A stretch of 64,000 nucleotides of DNA from Monarcha castaneiventris obscurior (GCA_026261815.1 JAMPIT010000894.1:51895147-51959146); one strand, 5' to 3'. Shown: positions 11,435 to 25,500, counted from the first letter of the stretch. The notes: a model not told the origin generated them from the sequence alone. Numbers and translations are program-made.

Positions 11435-14400
11435 CAATATTATTATAATTAACAACCAAGGAGTTTTTCTTCAAACACTATCCAACCTGTGTTTTGTGAG
11501 GCTGCTGCTTACACTTCACTACAACAGGAGGGGAGGAGAGTGGAGACAGCAGAGTTGTGGCCATTAATGCCAGCCAAGTGCTCAGGACTGAGGGGAGTCA
11601 CCAAGCACAACTCACACTCAGTGACTCTGCTGTGGCCTCTCCCCTCGTTTACTGCCTTATAAAGCAGGCAGGAGGTGGCAACAGCTTTCTCTGGCATTAC
11701 TGTGCTTTGAGTTGCTTGATAAAAGTATTTCCCTTCCAAAATCGCTGCACAGCACCAGACTAAAAGCACAGAATACACTTTTAATTTGGGCACACACTTG
11801 TAGCTGTGCGCCAATTCCTTGCTGCTCTACTGTTGATGAGCAGTTGTATGTGGAACAAATTGAAGAAAGCCACAAACTAATTTCTTAAATGTACTTTCTT
11901 TTTCTCCAATGGTAAGGAAATGATGAGTTTTAGATGAGAAAGAACATCTATCTGCAGCTCAATGAACTGAAAATGCAGAAAGTAAACTCCTGCAGCCTTC
12001 AGAAGTACTCGAGAGTGACACAAAAGTACTAACCTCTTCAAATTTTATGATGAAACTAAATGGAGTCAGCAAATCGAGAGGATGACAAGGACAGAGGAAG
12101 ACCGAAACACACCTGAACTACTGTGATAAATGAAAATAACAACTTCTTGTTTTAACCAAATAGTGCTGGTTCTGTGATACACACCATAAGCTGGCACAGT
12201 AGTTTCATTATATTTCAGCAAAAATTGTGCATAATTGGCAGCTCCCTACATGTTCAGTTCTTGGTAGCAATGAGAGAGAACAGTTCTCTCTCATATTCAG
12301 CACAGTTGTGCTTCTCTTACTGAAAAATCAAGGGGGCAGCAAAAGCAATTAATTCTCTTACTGCCTTGCACCTTTCTGCTATGAGACACAAAATAACTCA
12401 CACTGGGTGTGCATTTAAGAAAATTAACTTCTACAAATTTCATTTTCAGTCACAAAGAATGCTACAGTCATCTGAAAGCCTGTGAAACTGTTTCTATAGA
12501 ATCAGGATTGCCAGCATTTCTAAATTACCTCCAGTGGAAGAAGCCCAGTGCTGTGCAGATGGGTGGAGGAACTCATAAGATTATCTCACTTCTGGAGCTC
12601 TGTAAAACAACCTGATAGTGTTGGTTTAATGCTCAAGTTTTACTGCATACCTGTAAATGTAGATTTGGGGTAATAAAGTGTGTTTGCTGAATGCTCACAG
12701 TACCTGGGTAATTTTACAGCTGTGGAGCTCTGCATCCACATATCCTTGGTTCAACACAGATGAGGTTTTCCAGAGGAATTCTCACCTTAGTTCATTGTTT
12801 TTAAATTTCAGCAGAACCTCATCTTTGCTCCTTTAGGTCAGCAGGTACCTCTAGAACAGACTTCTTTACCCATCATGCTGTAAATAGCTTCCTTACAGAA
12901 TTTTCTGGCTTTTAGCCACCCCAGTGATCTACAGAACGTTTAAGGGACGGGGTACTGGTTTCTCCTCACTTCTGTCTCGTAAGTTACTTCTAAACACAGA
13001 TGCAATAGCTTCAGATGTTTTATGGGGTAGGTGACTGCTGACTTAGAGTTCTTACACCACTGTAATATGAAAAAAAGGGGCTCGTATGAATATAAATTAA
13101 GGGGGCAGGACGGGTAAGTTGCATGAAAGCAGCAAGGGGGTAAAAAAGTTTGGCTGTTGTCTCTGGACATCACCAATGTGCAGACAAAGCTGGTGCCTGT
13201 TCTCTCTCAGTGCTGAGCCCACTGATGAACCAGCTAAGTTTAGGCCTCTACAAAATGTCATGTACCACCCCAATCAGAAAGTGAAAGGGACAGGAATGCC
13301 CTTGGAAGGATGAAGCCCTCATCATCCCTGCATTGCTGCAGGAACCCCGTCTAGAGAGGCGATCAATCTGATTTGAAAGCACTCTGTGTCAAATGGTCAC
13401 CAGCTAAAGGTATCAGAACTTTTAGGGAATTATTTATTTGTGATATTTGTGGACTGTGGAGCCCCATGAAGGTCCTGGAGCTCCAAACTTTGCCATGCCC
13501 ATGCTCCTACAAACTCACTCTGCTGCAATGTGATTACTAGCACAATGAGCTGCCACAGCGGTGGTGAAAACACAAGAATCATTACACTGTGAAATCAGAA
13601 TCAAGGATTTTAAGATAAAGTGCCTGGAATTCAAAATCATCATCCGCAATAGAATATTTTCCCAAGTTTTCTTGTAAGGTATCCTAATTGGGTAGGATAC
13701 TTCAAAAAGCATATTTCAAAGTGGAAGGAGTGAGTGTTAATCCCTGCCGATAGCAGAACAGTAATTTTTGCTGTGTAAGTGATATGCCAGTAGCAAAAAG
13801 GGCTCTTAGAGACAGACTTTCAAGGTGCCTCCATATTTCACATGTAAATAAACTTTTCCTTCAAATGTTCGATAGAGATAATTTTGATTTGTTGTGAAAA
13901 TTCTAGGTTAGTTGCCAGTTCATGAAAGCAGTCCAGAATTTCTCCTTTTCAAACAAGAATTTTAAGGATTCAGACATAAGAAAAATATTTCTCATGTGAA
14001 TCTAAATGATCATGGAACTCCTACTCAGTCTGATAAAAGCAGAAGACTATCAAATATTGGAAAATGCATAAAAGCATTAGTTCTCTTTTTCATTATTCCT
14101 TCTGAAATCATTTGGGTCCCAATTCTACAAAAGGTTCTGCCTTCTTATCCTTATTTATAAGGTTGTGTTTGCCTTACTGCTATGTAAAGAAGTGTCAAAT
14201 ATCAGAAATTAGAATGGTAATATTTTATAATAAAAATAGTGGCATGAATAATGAGAAATCAAAGAAAAACAGTTTTTTCTCCTTCAGAATTTTTTTTAAG
14301 TTGCTATATTTTTCCATCCCCAAATTTGTATAAAAACTACTTTAAAAATCTTAAAAGTGTTCATAAGTAAAAATTAGAAGGCTACTCAATTTGTTCATTT

Positions 14401-14707
14401 TTATCAAATATATTGTTTCAATGACTTTGGAATATTTCACTTCCACTTGACCACAATCTTACACATTTTCTAATCTGTTAAAATGAGAAGATTTTACACC
14501 AAAGTATATAAACATATGCATGATATTTTCAAGAGCTTGAAACCATTTAAGTGGAAAAATTTTGCAATAATTAATCTCCTCCCCAAAGCTCCCACTAGCT
14601 TGGACAAACCACAAGAGCTGGGAAAGAATACGAGGTCAGCTATAACAGAAAATCACAGAGAACAATTAAGACCCAGGTTAGATTCCCTGAAGCAATTTGT
14701 ATATAAA
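11435..14707. other. unique sequence, no gene seen
   Basis: Open frames up to 101 codons, unrecognised. Increasingly AT-rich towards 14,000. Confidence 0.6.
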
Positions 14708-14850
14708 CATCCATGTGTTCAGTTTGGGTCCCTCACTACCAGAAAGACATTGAGGTGCTGGAGAGAGTCCAAAAAAGAGAAACAGAGCAGGGGAAGGGTC
14801 TGGAGGACAAGTCCTGTGAGGAGCAGCACTGAGAAAAGGAGGCCCAAAGA
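14708..14850 (+). mobile_element. CR1 LINE fragment, end of the ORF2 reverse transcriptase region
   Basis: This resembles the part of CR1 ORF2 that encodes the segment after the reverse transcriptase core, normally read as CVQFW..., then an ...LERVQRR-type motif, then ...SLEKRRLRGD. Here the nucleotides keep 'gtgttcagtttgggtcc', 'agaaagacattgaggtgctg' and 'gtctggaggacaagtcctgt', but frame shifts and a deletion after 14,825 break the original reading frame. It is a dead, internally deleted copy lacking both the 5' part and the 3' UTR. It lies inside a 234-codon open frame (14,483-15,187) that reads it mostly out of its ancestral frame. Confidence 0.85.
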
Positions 14851-17800
14851 AAATCAATCCATGCTAGCGATGATCATGTTTAAACTCTGTTTACAGCTAA
14901 GACATAGCACCAAAACATTAATAATTTCTCAAAATTACATGATTTGGAAGCTATTCTATATTCCAAAACTTAGTGCATTTCCTCTTCTGATTTTTGGCAT
15001 CCCCATTATCAGAGTCTTTAAGTGTTTTGCTAACAGAAATAGACTTGTACTGAATAAAGCAAGCAAAACTATTCTTCATAAATACAAACTATATAACAAG
15101 GTTCTTGCCATACAGGTCAGCTGTGTGAAATCAATTAGGAGACCTCAAACGTTTTGCAGAATGAGAAAAAAGTTATATAAAAATTAATTCCCTAAAGTAA
15201 ACAGCTTATGTAAAACTTGGAGAAGAGTATAGAAGAAATATGCATATGCACTTGTATAGACTGTGTGATTCCTTCTGACCAATTAGAGATATTCAGAAAA
15301 AAACCCACAAAAATTATTCAGTGGTATTTTCTACCACTTCTGACCACTTTTAGTTACACATAATTCAGAAACAGAAACAAATATATGTTGGTCCCCAAAC
15401 TCTTGCATTGGTGTTTCTCCCCCTCTTCTTCTATGTTAAAATTACATCCAGGGGTTTTTTTTCATAAATGCATTTCCTATTTGTATGGGAAAAGTCCATC
15501 TCCCCCAAGTATTTATGTCATGTAATCTGTGAACAAAGATTTAAATATCTGAAGGTTTTCAAGAAAATCTATTACGTTACATTTCAAGGTTAGATCTGAA
15601 ATTTTTCAGCATCTGGCTCTTCTTTTGCATTTCTGTTGGAACTTCTGGCTGCATATCTGTTGCAAGCCTGTTAAAACTACTTGCCCACTACCTTGAGGGA
15701 AACTGGCTTTCTGATTAATAGAGAGCTATTTCACCAGTCTTGCCCATGCAACCAGCATTTTCCTTACTTATACTCATCATTTCCCGTACCTATAACTCAA
15801 ATGGTTTTGCCCTGCAGTTTGAGCCTCAGCATCCTCTGAAAAAGAGGGCTGCTGTTTCCAATTGTGTCTAAATAAAACGGACTTCGTTTGGATAGAAAAA
15901 AACCCCTAATTTTAGAATTAGAATCTATCCCAATATGAGTGATGTGTGTTCTAGGAGCACTGGAATGTAGGGCGTGTTAGGTGCATTCCCAGCACCTCGC
16001 TCCCTTATCCTGGCTTTGCAGAGGGTCACCACAAGGGTAGCTTTAGCTTACTTGGGAGAAGCCAAAGCTGCAGTACTGGATGCTGCCTTCCTTGGATGGC
16101 CCAGACCAGGATCAATTCCCTTCCTGACCACTGCTATACCTCACTCAATAAGGGTAAGGCCTTACGGAGGCCTTGTTTCTAAAGGTGACAGCACCTAACC
16201 TAATAACAGACACAAAACCCAGAGATAAAGTGACTGTGCCCCACTGCAGAGGCCACAGTGGGAAAAGAGAGCAACCTCTTCACCTGCCACGTCTACAGGT
16301 GCCCAAGGCACTTCTCATTTCGATTAGCCAAGTCCATGCACAGCTGAGAAAGTTGGAGTGTTATTGCTCTAATTATTCCATTCCTTTTCTTTCCCTTTTC
16401 CTGCCTCCCTCACCCCTGAGCTCTTTAAAGAAAGACTCCCAGGAGCTTCCATTCAAGTGGACTGAAAACAGTGTCAGTGGGGGCTGACTTCTGCAGCACG
16501 GGCTGTTGTCACCAGTGACCTATTCATCAGCACCAGCCTGGCTTTGTCTTCTGCTCTGCTAAACAAACTGATGGCAGACTCAGTTCTGCTGCAGGAATAT
16601 TGAGAATTAAATACAGCACAAAGGGAGCAGGCAGCAGGGTTGAAACATTCAGTGGAAATAGGGGAGCTGGTCAATAAAAGGGGATGGAGGCTGGATCAAA
16701 AGGGGATGACTTACAATGGGACATGGGCTAAAAAGGGGTGTGCACTGTCCTGCAGGTCAAAAATGACAAAACATTGTGGTCCTGAAGCTGTCACCTTCTG
16801 CACAGTAGGGAGGGATCTGGGAGCAAGGAGAAATGCAAAGCTAGCAACTCATTATATAGGAAATGCACAAAGCAAAAAAAAAACCAAACCATAAAGGGTC
16901 AAATTCGAGGGTGCTTGCAACAAGCTGAGACCACTGATCTCAATGGACAAAACAGAATAAATGTTTAGAGGAGGTACTGAAAAGAAAGAGAAACAAAGGA
17001 TGATAAGGAAGAGTGTGATTTTGGCTTAGGGGTTCATCTCAGGTCTGGAAGAGCTGGTTTCGTTTCAGGACTCTACCACGTATTTCCTGTGGGACCAGAA
17101 GTGAGGCATTTAATCTCTGCAGTTCAGTCCCCACCAGTGAAGAAATACTTAGGGGAAGGATAGGACAAGTATTTTGTCTGTAGGGTCCCCTAAGTTCAGC
17201 CATATTCATGTAAAAGCAAAATAGTTGGTTGAAATGGAAAAATGTAAAAAAATTCCGTATTTTGAATTTTTCTATTTTGGAGGCATTTAAATGGATCACA
17301 TTTACTCTTAAATAAGTTTTCAAAGCATTAAACTTCCATTCACACCTTTCTATCATTTTCTACCTTTGAGGGTCTGAATACAAATATCTGACTGGTGTCC
17401 AGTGAATACAGATATCTGAATGCTAGCCAGAGATTTTCCTCTTCACTCTTTTTCCTATTTTACCTTCTGCTCTTGTGTCAGGTTCCAAAATGCCTTCTCT
17501 TCTGGAGAAGGTTAAAGGAGATGAGAAAGAGTAAAATTGTAATGCCTGTGGCTTTCCAAAAAATAAGTTAAAACATTAATGATATTTGAGAAAAGTAATT
17601 TCCTCAGTTTAAAGGGGTTTGGCACATTTTCAGTGGAAAGGGAGATTTTTTTTTCCTCCTTTCTTCTTTCATGTAATTTCATTTAATTTAAATATATTTT
17701 CCTCCTTAACGTTTCACAGAAAGAAAGAATCCCAGAAGAGTAAAATAGCTAGAGAAAACAGAATTTCTTCGGATATTAGAAGACCCACATGCATTTCAGC

Positions 17801-18419
17801 AATGTTTTTTTTCCCCTTGGAAATCTGAAACAAAACCCTGGTCCCACACACACATCATGAGAAAATGCATCTGTTTAAACTCTGTTCTATGTGACCAACC
17901 TCGATAATCATAACAGAGGGTTCTGGATCCTGCAAATGGATTCCTATATCCATTGTTGGGGTGACTGCAGCCAGAGGGGAACACATCTTGGCTGCCCTGA
18001 GGTAGTAAAATACTTTCCCCTGCCATGGCAAAAATTAAGGAAGGTGGATTCTTAAGGCATGAACCACCAATAGAAATCCTGGACAATATGGAAAACCTGC
18101 CTGTGCCCTCAAAATCTGTGTGTGGGTGGCCCAAAATTCACTGCCCCATGGATGAGTTGCTATTTGTCAGACAGAGCTGCCCGAGTGTGCCTAGAAACTG
18201 CCTGAGCTGCCCAATCATCAGCTGCTCCTAACCATGGTGGTTCCACAGAAACCAATTCCCAGACCTGTCCTCAGAGTTTAAACGCTGGCCACACGGCTGA
18301 CAGTCTCAGAAGTCATAAAATAATTCAAACAGGTCAAGTTGCCAGCTCAGAAACAGTGAGGGGTTTTTCTGCTTCGTGCCACGGAGAGGAAAATTTCCAG
18401 TCTTCGTTCAGAATTGGCC
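14851..18419. other. unique sequence, no gene seen
   Basis: Very AT-rich to about 15,900, then ordinary composition. Frames of 100-112 codons (16,173-16,487; 17,796-18,134) carry no recognisable domain. Confidence 0.6.
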
Positions 18420-18500
18420 ATCATTATTAAAAGCACATATGGATGGGCCTTTTGGCCGTGATATAAATGACTTAAAGCCGTGATTCAAATAGGTCTATAA
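18420..18500. promoter_or_regulatory. enhancer-like block with a 22-bp-period direct repeat
   Basis: GCCGTGATATAAAT at 18,455-18,468 and GCCGTGATTCAAAT at 18,477-18,490 match in 12 of 14 positions, exactly 22 bases apart, about two helical turns. The first copy is preceded by GGGCCTTTTGGCC, itself an inverted repeat. This could be a paired binding site for an unidentified factor. Confidence 0.35.
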
Positions 18501-18524
18501 AGTGCTTCTATGATGTTCCTCTCC

Positions 18525-18555
18525 CTTCTTTTTTCTTTTTCTTTTTTTTTTTTTT
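18525..18555. repeat. T-rich low-complexity tract
   Basis: Nearly pure pyrimidine, ending in 14 uninterrupted Ts with scattered Cs before them. It lies just downstream of the enhancer-like block at 18,420-18,500. Confidence 0.9.
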
Positions 18556-19059
18556 GAAACTGTCTCTGCTCCACTGTTCTTTGTAGAGATAAGCCCTTGA
18601 AAATCACCCTTCTTAAGGTGTAAACTTGGTGACTGTACATTATAGTAAAACATTTGATTTGTTATAGGCTAGAAAAATAGAGAAGTTGAAATCTCTTCAT
18701 GGTGTATTAAAGGTCACACAATTATAATAAAATCTTGCTCCAGCAGCTCCAGTCACAGACAAAATCAGTCTCAAATTTCCAGCGAACAATGAAGTCCCCA
18801 CAGAGTTTCAGCTTCCCCAGGAAATCAGGGTACCTCAGGCTGTGTTGATTTTAAGGATGTCCTGAATGCCCATCATAAAAAACGTGTTACTCAACACAGT
18901 CACAGCTCTTTCGGGGTCCTCTGATTGAAAAAACGCTTTTTATTTTACAGCCATTTGGGGCATGGCACTTTTCTGGTTCCAGGAGCCTAAAGAGCAGCAA
19001 GCCCTACTCTGTTCGGGTGAGACGCCACAAGCTTGAATGTCATTTCCTAGCATGCCACA

Positions 19060-19230
19060 CATCCAAATAAAATAATAGTAATACAGAACAAAAAACTACA
19101 TCCTCACAATACAAGCTAATCTTCCGGCTTCCCATCAAGCGAAACATATTGACAACTGACAATAGGCAATTAATAGATTAATGAGTATAGCTCTTATCTG
19201 TCTACATTATGAGTTTATCTGGTTGTAACA
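19060..19230. promoter_or_regulatory. enhancer-like block: homeodomain pair and GATA pair
   Basis: Two ATTAAT cores lie 8 bases apart (19,169-19,174 and 19,177-19,182), followed by two TTATCTG GATA-type sites 22 bases apart (about 19,194 and 19,216). No open frame or repeat overlaps. The close grouping is what makes it worth listing; there is no direct evidence of activity. Confidence 0.35.
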
Positions 19231-19561
19231 GGATGAACACAACACGGGCCTGTGCTCACAGGAGTGCTGTCCCAGTAGAAATGAGATCATTGCAGCAAGA
19301 TATGAATGCAGTATTTTGATTACCAGGTATCACTCAATGGAACAGAACCCCCACACTCACACTTTATTCTATACATTTTAAAATTATTCAAGGGCAAAGA
19401 ACAGAATATAATTTACTAGAGAGAGAATTAGAGGGAAAGGTTTTACAGAAGCAGGAGAGATTAGGTTTTGATCCAGGGTTAAGACCACTGCCTCTGGCAC
19501 ACATACAATCCATCAAGATAGGTGGTGGAATGTAAAAAAACCTTTCGACCTAAAACTGAGT

Positions 19562-19583
19562 CTAAACTAAACTAAACTAAACT
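19562..19583. repeat. (CTAAA)n short tandem repeat, about 4.4 copies
   Basis: Four perfect CTAAA units and a partial fifth in tandem; a pentanucleotide microsatellite too short to be strongly unstable. Confidence 0.9.
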
Positions 19584-22500
19584 TTTAAAACCCTTTGATA
19601 ACCTAAATAAAAAATAAAGCACACAAACTAGTTTTTTCAATGGTTCTAACGCCAAAAAATGGGGCTGTTGTTTCTGGCAGTGGTAATTTCACTCGCACCA
19701 TGGATAAATTGATAAATTTGACCTGCAGAAGCACAGAGCATGCTGTGCTTCATGCGAAACCTGTGGAAAAGCAGACTTTCCAAAGGACCTAGGTAGGAAG
19801 GCAAACAAGGTATGAATCTGGGGAGCCAGAGAACCATTACCTCGATTGCACTGACTTTTTCTCCCTGGCACACTCTCCAGCTATGTATTTCCCCAGCTCT
19901 GTGCTTACTTGTTCCGTTTCCACCACAGAAGGAAGCCAGATTTACTTCTCTCATGCCCAGAGCCAAGTTCTGCCTTCTCTTCCTCGCATGTGTAGTCTAA
20001 GTTTTCTCGAGGGGTCCATTTGTACAGATAAAGTGAATTTGCCCTTGATAGCACTGTAAAGTTTCAAAGCAAATATTGTGATGTTTCTGTGGGTTGGCAA
20101 ACAGCATCTGCAGTTTGCTGGGTGGAAATTGCTGTCCTACTCCAGAATTATGCAGGCTTCCATAATGACTAACGGCATGAGGCAAACACAGCAGGACAGT
20201 TGCACATTGATCATTCTATACAATTTTGCTCATAGGTTATTTATTGGGTTTCTTTCAGAGCCCAGGGCAGCAAAAAGAAAAACACCAGTGGAGTGAACTT
20301 TGGATCAAGCTTTCTGTTATTCCATTGCAATACACTAGACAATAAGAAATGAGAGATTTATTCTGATTTGAGCTGAGCCTCCGTTTGGAAACAAAGCCGC
20401 AGTCCTGATGATGAGAGTCTCCTGGGAGTGTGGCTGTGGAGGTTCCAGGCACTGCTGTCCCAGCTACTCATACCAGCCCTTGCAGAGCAACATGTGGCTT
20501 TGCCTCCCCACATCAGGTTACAGCATCAGAGGTCACTGCCTGGCTGCTGGTAGGTAATTCCAGCAGCAGAGATGGGAAGAGCTGCAGGCAGGGGCATTTA
20601 AACCACAACAGCAAAAATCACCACAAGGCATTTCAAGGCCTCACGACCTCCTTTACACCTGGATCTCTGCTGTTCTAAACAACTGTCATGGGAAGGGGCT
20701 CAAAAGCTACTTCTGCATGTGTCTGTTTGGATGACAAAAAGAGCTACGTGAGCCCAGAGAAATATGGAATTATACACTGCATTGAAAAGGGAATTCAGTT
20801 TGTGTCTCATTTTTAAGAGCTAATACTCTTTTATCTGATCAAATGGTAAACAGCATTGGTAAATCAAGTTTTGATGGCATATGTATTTGCAAACAAAACT
20901 TTATATTCAACCTTTTCTAAGATGATCCCACAAATCTGTGTTGATATCCTCTGTGGTCACATTTTTTAAGAGCCTGAAAAATAGAACAGCCTCCCATGCA
21001 CTGCTTTAAACCATGTACATGCGCTTCTACATTTCCTAATTGAATGGGACCTTCTAGGCATGCAGTGAAAAGCAGCTTTGGAAAATCAGTGTAGAGAGGG
21101 ACAGAATGTTTTCCAAATGCTGATTTAATTCTGTACTTGGGTATTCTATTCCACAGGAAAACAAACTAAAACTCCCCCACTGAGAACTGCAATGTGTCAT
21201 TCAAACACATCCCTCATGCTTCAGGGATGACATGTTCATGGATGCCTCCCAGAGCACCCTGCTACACTGAGCCGAAGCTCCTGGGTCCTCTGAAAGGAAA
21301 TGCACAGACAGGATGGCACAAAACCTGCAAGATACCACAGTTCTCATAAACACACTCCTTCCACAGGCACTGCCTCCCATCGTTTTAGCTGGATATGCCT
21401 CAGGATTAGTCTGGTATCACAGCCTTGTCACCTTGCTTTTTCATTCCTCTTCCCAGGGTTTGAGGAGCCCTGGAATGCTGGAAGGCACAAAACCACCTGT
21501 GTACTGTGCCCTGGCAGAACCAAGCCATGAGTATTTAACACAGCTTGGTGTATTTGCTCCTTATCTTAGGGGGTGAGAAGGCCCAGGCATTTCCCCACAG
21601 CATTTCTGGAAACGCTCTTCAATTTTATGGATCAATCTGGGACCTATCTTTTGTGGTTTCTGGGGAGAGCTGTTGACAGAAATAGCAAGAAACATCCCCA
21701 GCCTGCATTACTGGGAAATGCATCAAGATTAGAGGATAGGAAACCAGTTTGAGCACAGTGGTTGTGACTCACTCGTTTCTTTGATGCTATGAAACGATGC
21801 CAAAGAGGTCACTGAGGGACTTTGATGCCTCTGGAGAAAAAACTGGCACAGAGGAGAGCAGCTCTTTGGCCCCATAAAAGTACTTCCATTCTTTAGGCAG
21901 GTGATGCCCACCTTTTTCCATACAGAACTAAAAAAAAAAAGAAATTCTCCTCAGCCTGTGTTTGAATGCGTGGACCCAAACTGCTTCAACAGGGAGTGTA
22001 AAGGGAAGAAAAACAATGGTCAAGAGCTGACACTGCTAATAGACAACAGCTTCTCTTGACACAAAATGGTGCTGCTCCACCAAGGTCAGGGGAAGCAGCA
22101 ATGTTTTATCTTAGCTAAAGAATATCTGGACACAACTGTTTCTCACTTTTATATAGTAATTAATACTTTAACATACTTATACATTTTCCTGTGAAGGAGT
22201 TAATGAAGCCATGCTTAGATCTTTAGACACATTTACAGCCCATTATTTAAGATACAGGAAAAAAATAAGGTCCTTTAAGAAATGAAGCAACAGGAGACAT
22301 TAACCAAAACAAAGAGATCACAAGACATTCAAGCAGCAGTTGAACCCAATGGTCACCTTCCAAACTGGCACTACAAGGCTGGCACAGGCTGGACAAAGGA
22401 TTTCAGACACACTTAAGCTGGGGAGAAAAAACAAACCAAAAAATACCAGACAGGAGCAGAAAAGAATGTTGGCTCAGGGATGCTTTGGATCTGATAACAA

Positions 22501-25500
22501 ACACATTATCCAGTGTAGAATCTTTCTTATGCTCAGGAAAGGCAATGGAACCATGTTTGCTCTTTGCAAATAAACAGGATTATACCTTGGGTAGAACTAA
22601 ATTTGGTGTTAATTCCCTCCTTTCGCTGTTGATCCCTGCTGCTTCCCCCAGTCTGGAAAACCCACTGGCAATTTGGCTCAAAAGGCCAGCACAGAGTGAA
22701 AGAATCAGAAGCCATTTGAAGACAGCTACACACACATTCTCCTCTCTCCCCATCAAAGCACGGCTCTGCTCTCCCAAGCCCTTTGGCCCTCTGTTTTGGT
22801 GTGTAAAATGGAAATAACGCCACAGAAGAGAGTGAGAGTCACAGATCACAAGCCCACTCAGTGAACTCTGGGAGAAGGAGCTCCCCTTCTGCCCTTCAGC
22901 ATTTTTATGTCTGCAGTACCTCCCTTGTGCTAAGTGCTACCTACATGGGGAATATCTGGTTTATTTCTACGCACAGAAGCTACTTCCACTTGAAATATTT
23001 GTGGAAAACCACCAGTTTCAGATGTGTGGCTGACAAACCTCAATTAAAACAGGGGAGGTTTTAATTCAAGTATAAAGTTCTTTACAAATATCAGACTTTA
23101 TGATATAACATCAGCTGTGAATGTAAAACAACATAGGGATGTGTTTTCCTGCAACAACAAAAATTTAAAGATCAAATACCTTTTCCTTCAGATTTCCCAT
23201 ACTGATTTCTGAGAATCTAATGAAACACAAAGTATGTTTGCAAAGTAGAAGGTTTGCATATGCTTCATTAATTAGTTTGGCAAGGCCTCCACTACCAAAG
23301 GTGCATGTATTTTTACATGGGCTTCAGCAATCTGCCTTGGAGTTTTCAATATTCATGTTTCTGCACTATTTGTACTCTGTATCATTTCATTATATCCACA
23401 TATATATATGTAGATATATGTATATATATATATATATATTTTAAACAGATCTTGGAATTTGTCATTCTGCTGGGATTTCTAAAAATATCCTTCCAAAAAA
23501 CCTTCGACTGAACTTGACTGGAATAGGAGAGGTGGTGCACACTTTCCTTTTCTTTCCATCTCAGTCCAACAGCAATGCTGTCCATGTAATCTTGGCATCA
23601 CATTTCACACTAAGCTCATGAGGAGCTGAATTTTCAGTAGAACTGACTGTGAATTTTCAGATGAAACAACTTCTCATTGGAATACAACAGCTTGTTCAAA
23701 CAGAATGTTTTGGGCTTTGACAACCTCCCAGCTCAACACAGGGATGTCTTATAAAACTGTTTGTTGGGCTCCTAGATAAATATTCTTTGGCAAGGGGGCG
23801 ATGGACTTCCTAAGTTTACTGTGACACCTGAGGAGCTGCTTTCTCCCAGTCTGCACAGAAACAGGAATAAGAAACAGTTGTTTTTCTGAAGCCAGTGTTT
23901 CTGAATTTCCTTTCCATCTCCAATTGCCTTGTTTACATCTCACCCCACACCCAAACATCCCAGCAAAGGTCTTCTGAGAACACAGAAATGCTAAATGCCA
24001 TCTTCTCTGGCCTCATTACTGAGAGTGGTAAGGGGACTACAAGGAGGAGAGGGGAAGCACTGAGAGAAGCGATGCAGCAGCAGACACCAGAGCCTTCACA
24101 CAGATTTACCTGGTTCCTGAAGCACTGGACTGGCTTGAGAGCTTTTTCCATCTAGGTCCAGCCCAACTTTCACTTTGGGTTTTACTGAAGGAAAAAGCTA
24201 TCCAATGCCAGTCACTTGTGGCAGTACTTAGCATTACCTAACAGTTCACAAGAGTACTCTAGAATACCCAAAAGTCACAGACGGGAAAACCCACATAAAT
24301 AATTACAAGGCATTAAACTCCCAAAACAAAGGGCACATCCTCATGCAGAACTTGTCCTGTCTCTCCACAAGTAATGATAGGACATGCTGAAAAATCTTCC
24401 TTCAACTTAGAAAAATAAGAAGGAACAGGGAATATATTGGAAGGGAAATGTAAGAGGATTGGGAAACCACCTTCCTTAGTTTTACACAATTATTTTCACC
24501 TTCTCACTAACATAAGTGTACATTCATGTAGCTTTGTGTGGCACTTCAGCCCCTAGTAACCATCAAATAGTCATTAAGTGTTTCTGAAGTTAGGAGCAAC
24601 TTGCTCAAGGTTTGTGTGCTCCTTCTAAGAACTCCACATCCCTTCAGTCAAGGCAGACCACATGCTACAACACAACATGGCCTACCTCATAAAATGCACT
24701 GCACCTCCTGAAAACCAGGTACCCCTCGGCCTCAATCCTGCCCGCTGTGCACTGTGTGCAGCCATTAAATAAAGCCCCCAGCATTTCACCGAGCTTGGAC
24801 AGTCACACTGGACAACATAACAGGATCAATGCGGGAGATGAGGATAAAGACCAAACAGCTCTGGAGATGTCCTGGCAAAGATGAGTAAACAACAGGCCTC
24901 CATAGAGAAGGGGGATAGAAAACTCAAATCACACTGAAATTTATCAAGGCTTAAAGCTGCTTACAATAATGGCTAAGGGTGAACGATTAATTTCAAACCA
25001 GGCCAAATTGAGGAAAAGAACCTTGATGCACACACCAATTTTGTTTCTCAAAGTCAAGAATTGCCTAATCAATAGTAGTGCTAAAAGGAGATGGGCACTC
25101 TCAGGGGTACCATTACAAAGAATTGCACTGGATTTTAGCCACCTGGCTCCCAATTGCTTTAATAGCTGTCACATGGCTAAAACCCAGGCTGAAGCTTTAA
25201 AAGTTTACCCCTCGGTCATCCTGAGCATCCACTGCTGTCAGGTGGCAAATGCGGAGCAGCAGGAGGGACTGTGGGATTTACTCCTGCATTGACCAGTGCC
25301 AGAACATGCCCAAGAATTTGCACTGCTGCTGCTGCAGGTGTCACTTACTGGGTGAAGAAAGGCAAAGCAGGAGAGGGTAAAAGGGGTGAGTGAGAGAAAG
25401 TGAAAGGAGCTGTACTCAACCCTTCCCCTGTCGATGTGTTGATAGCAGCCTGCACCAGGTACTCGCATCGCTGGCCTAATCCAATCAGCCCGCCTCTTCC

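Noticed and set aside
16900..16925. GGTCAAATTCGAGGG as a tRNA B-box
   Set aside because: Does not match GGTTCRANNCC and no A-box or cloverleaf pairing is present.
24740..24880. AATAAAG near 24,772 as the end of a retroviral LTR
   Set aside because: No matching TG...CA boundaries, TATA box or primer-binding site nearby; a lone polyadenylation word is common by chance.
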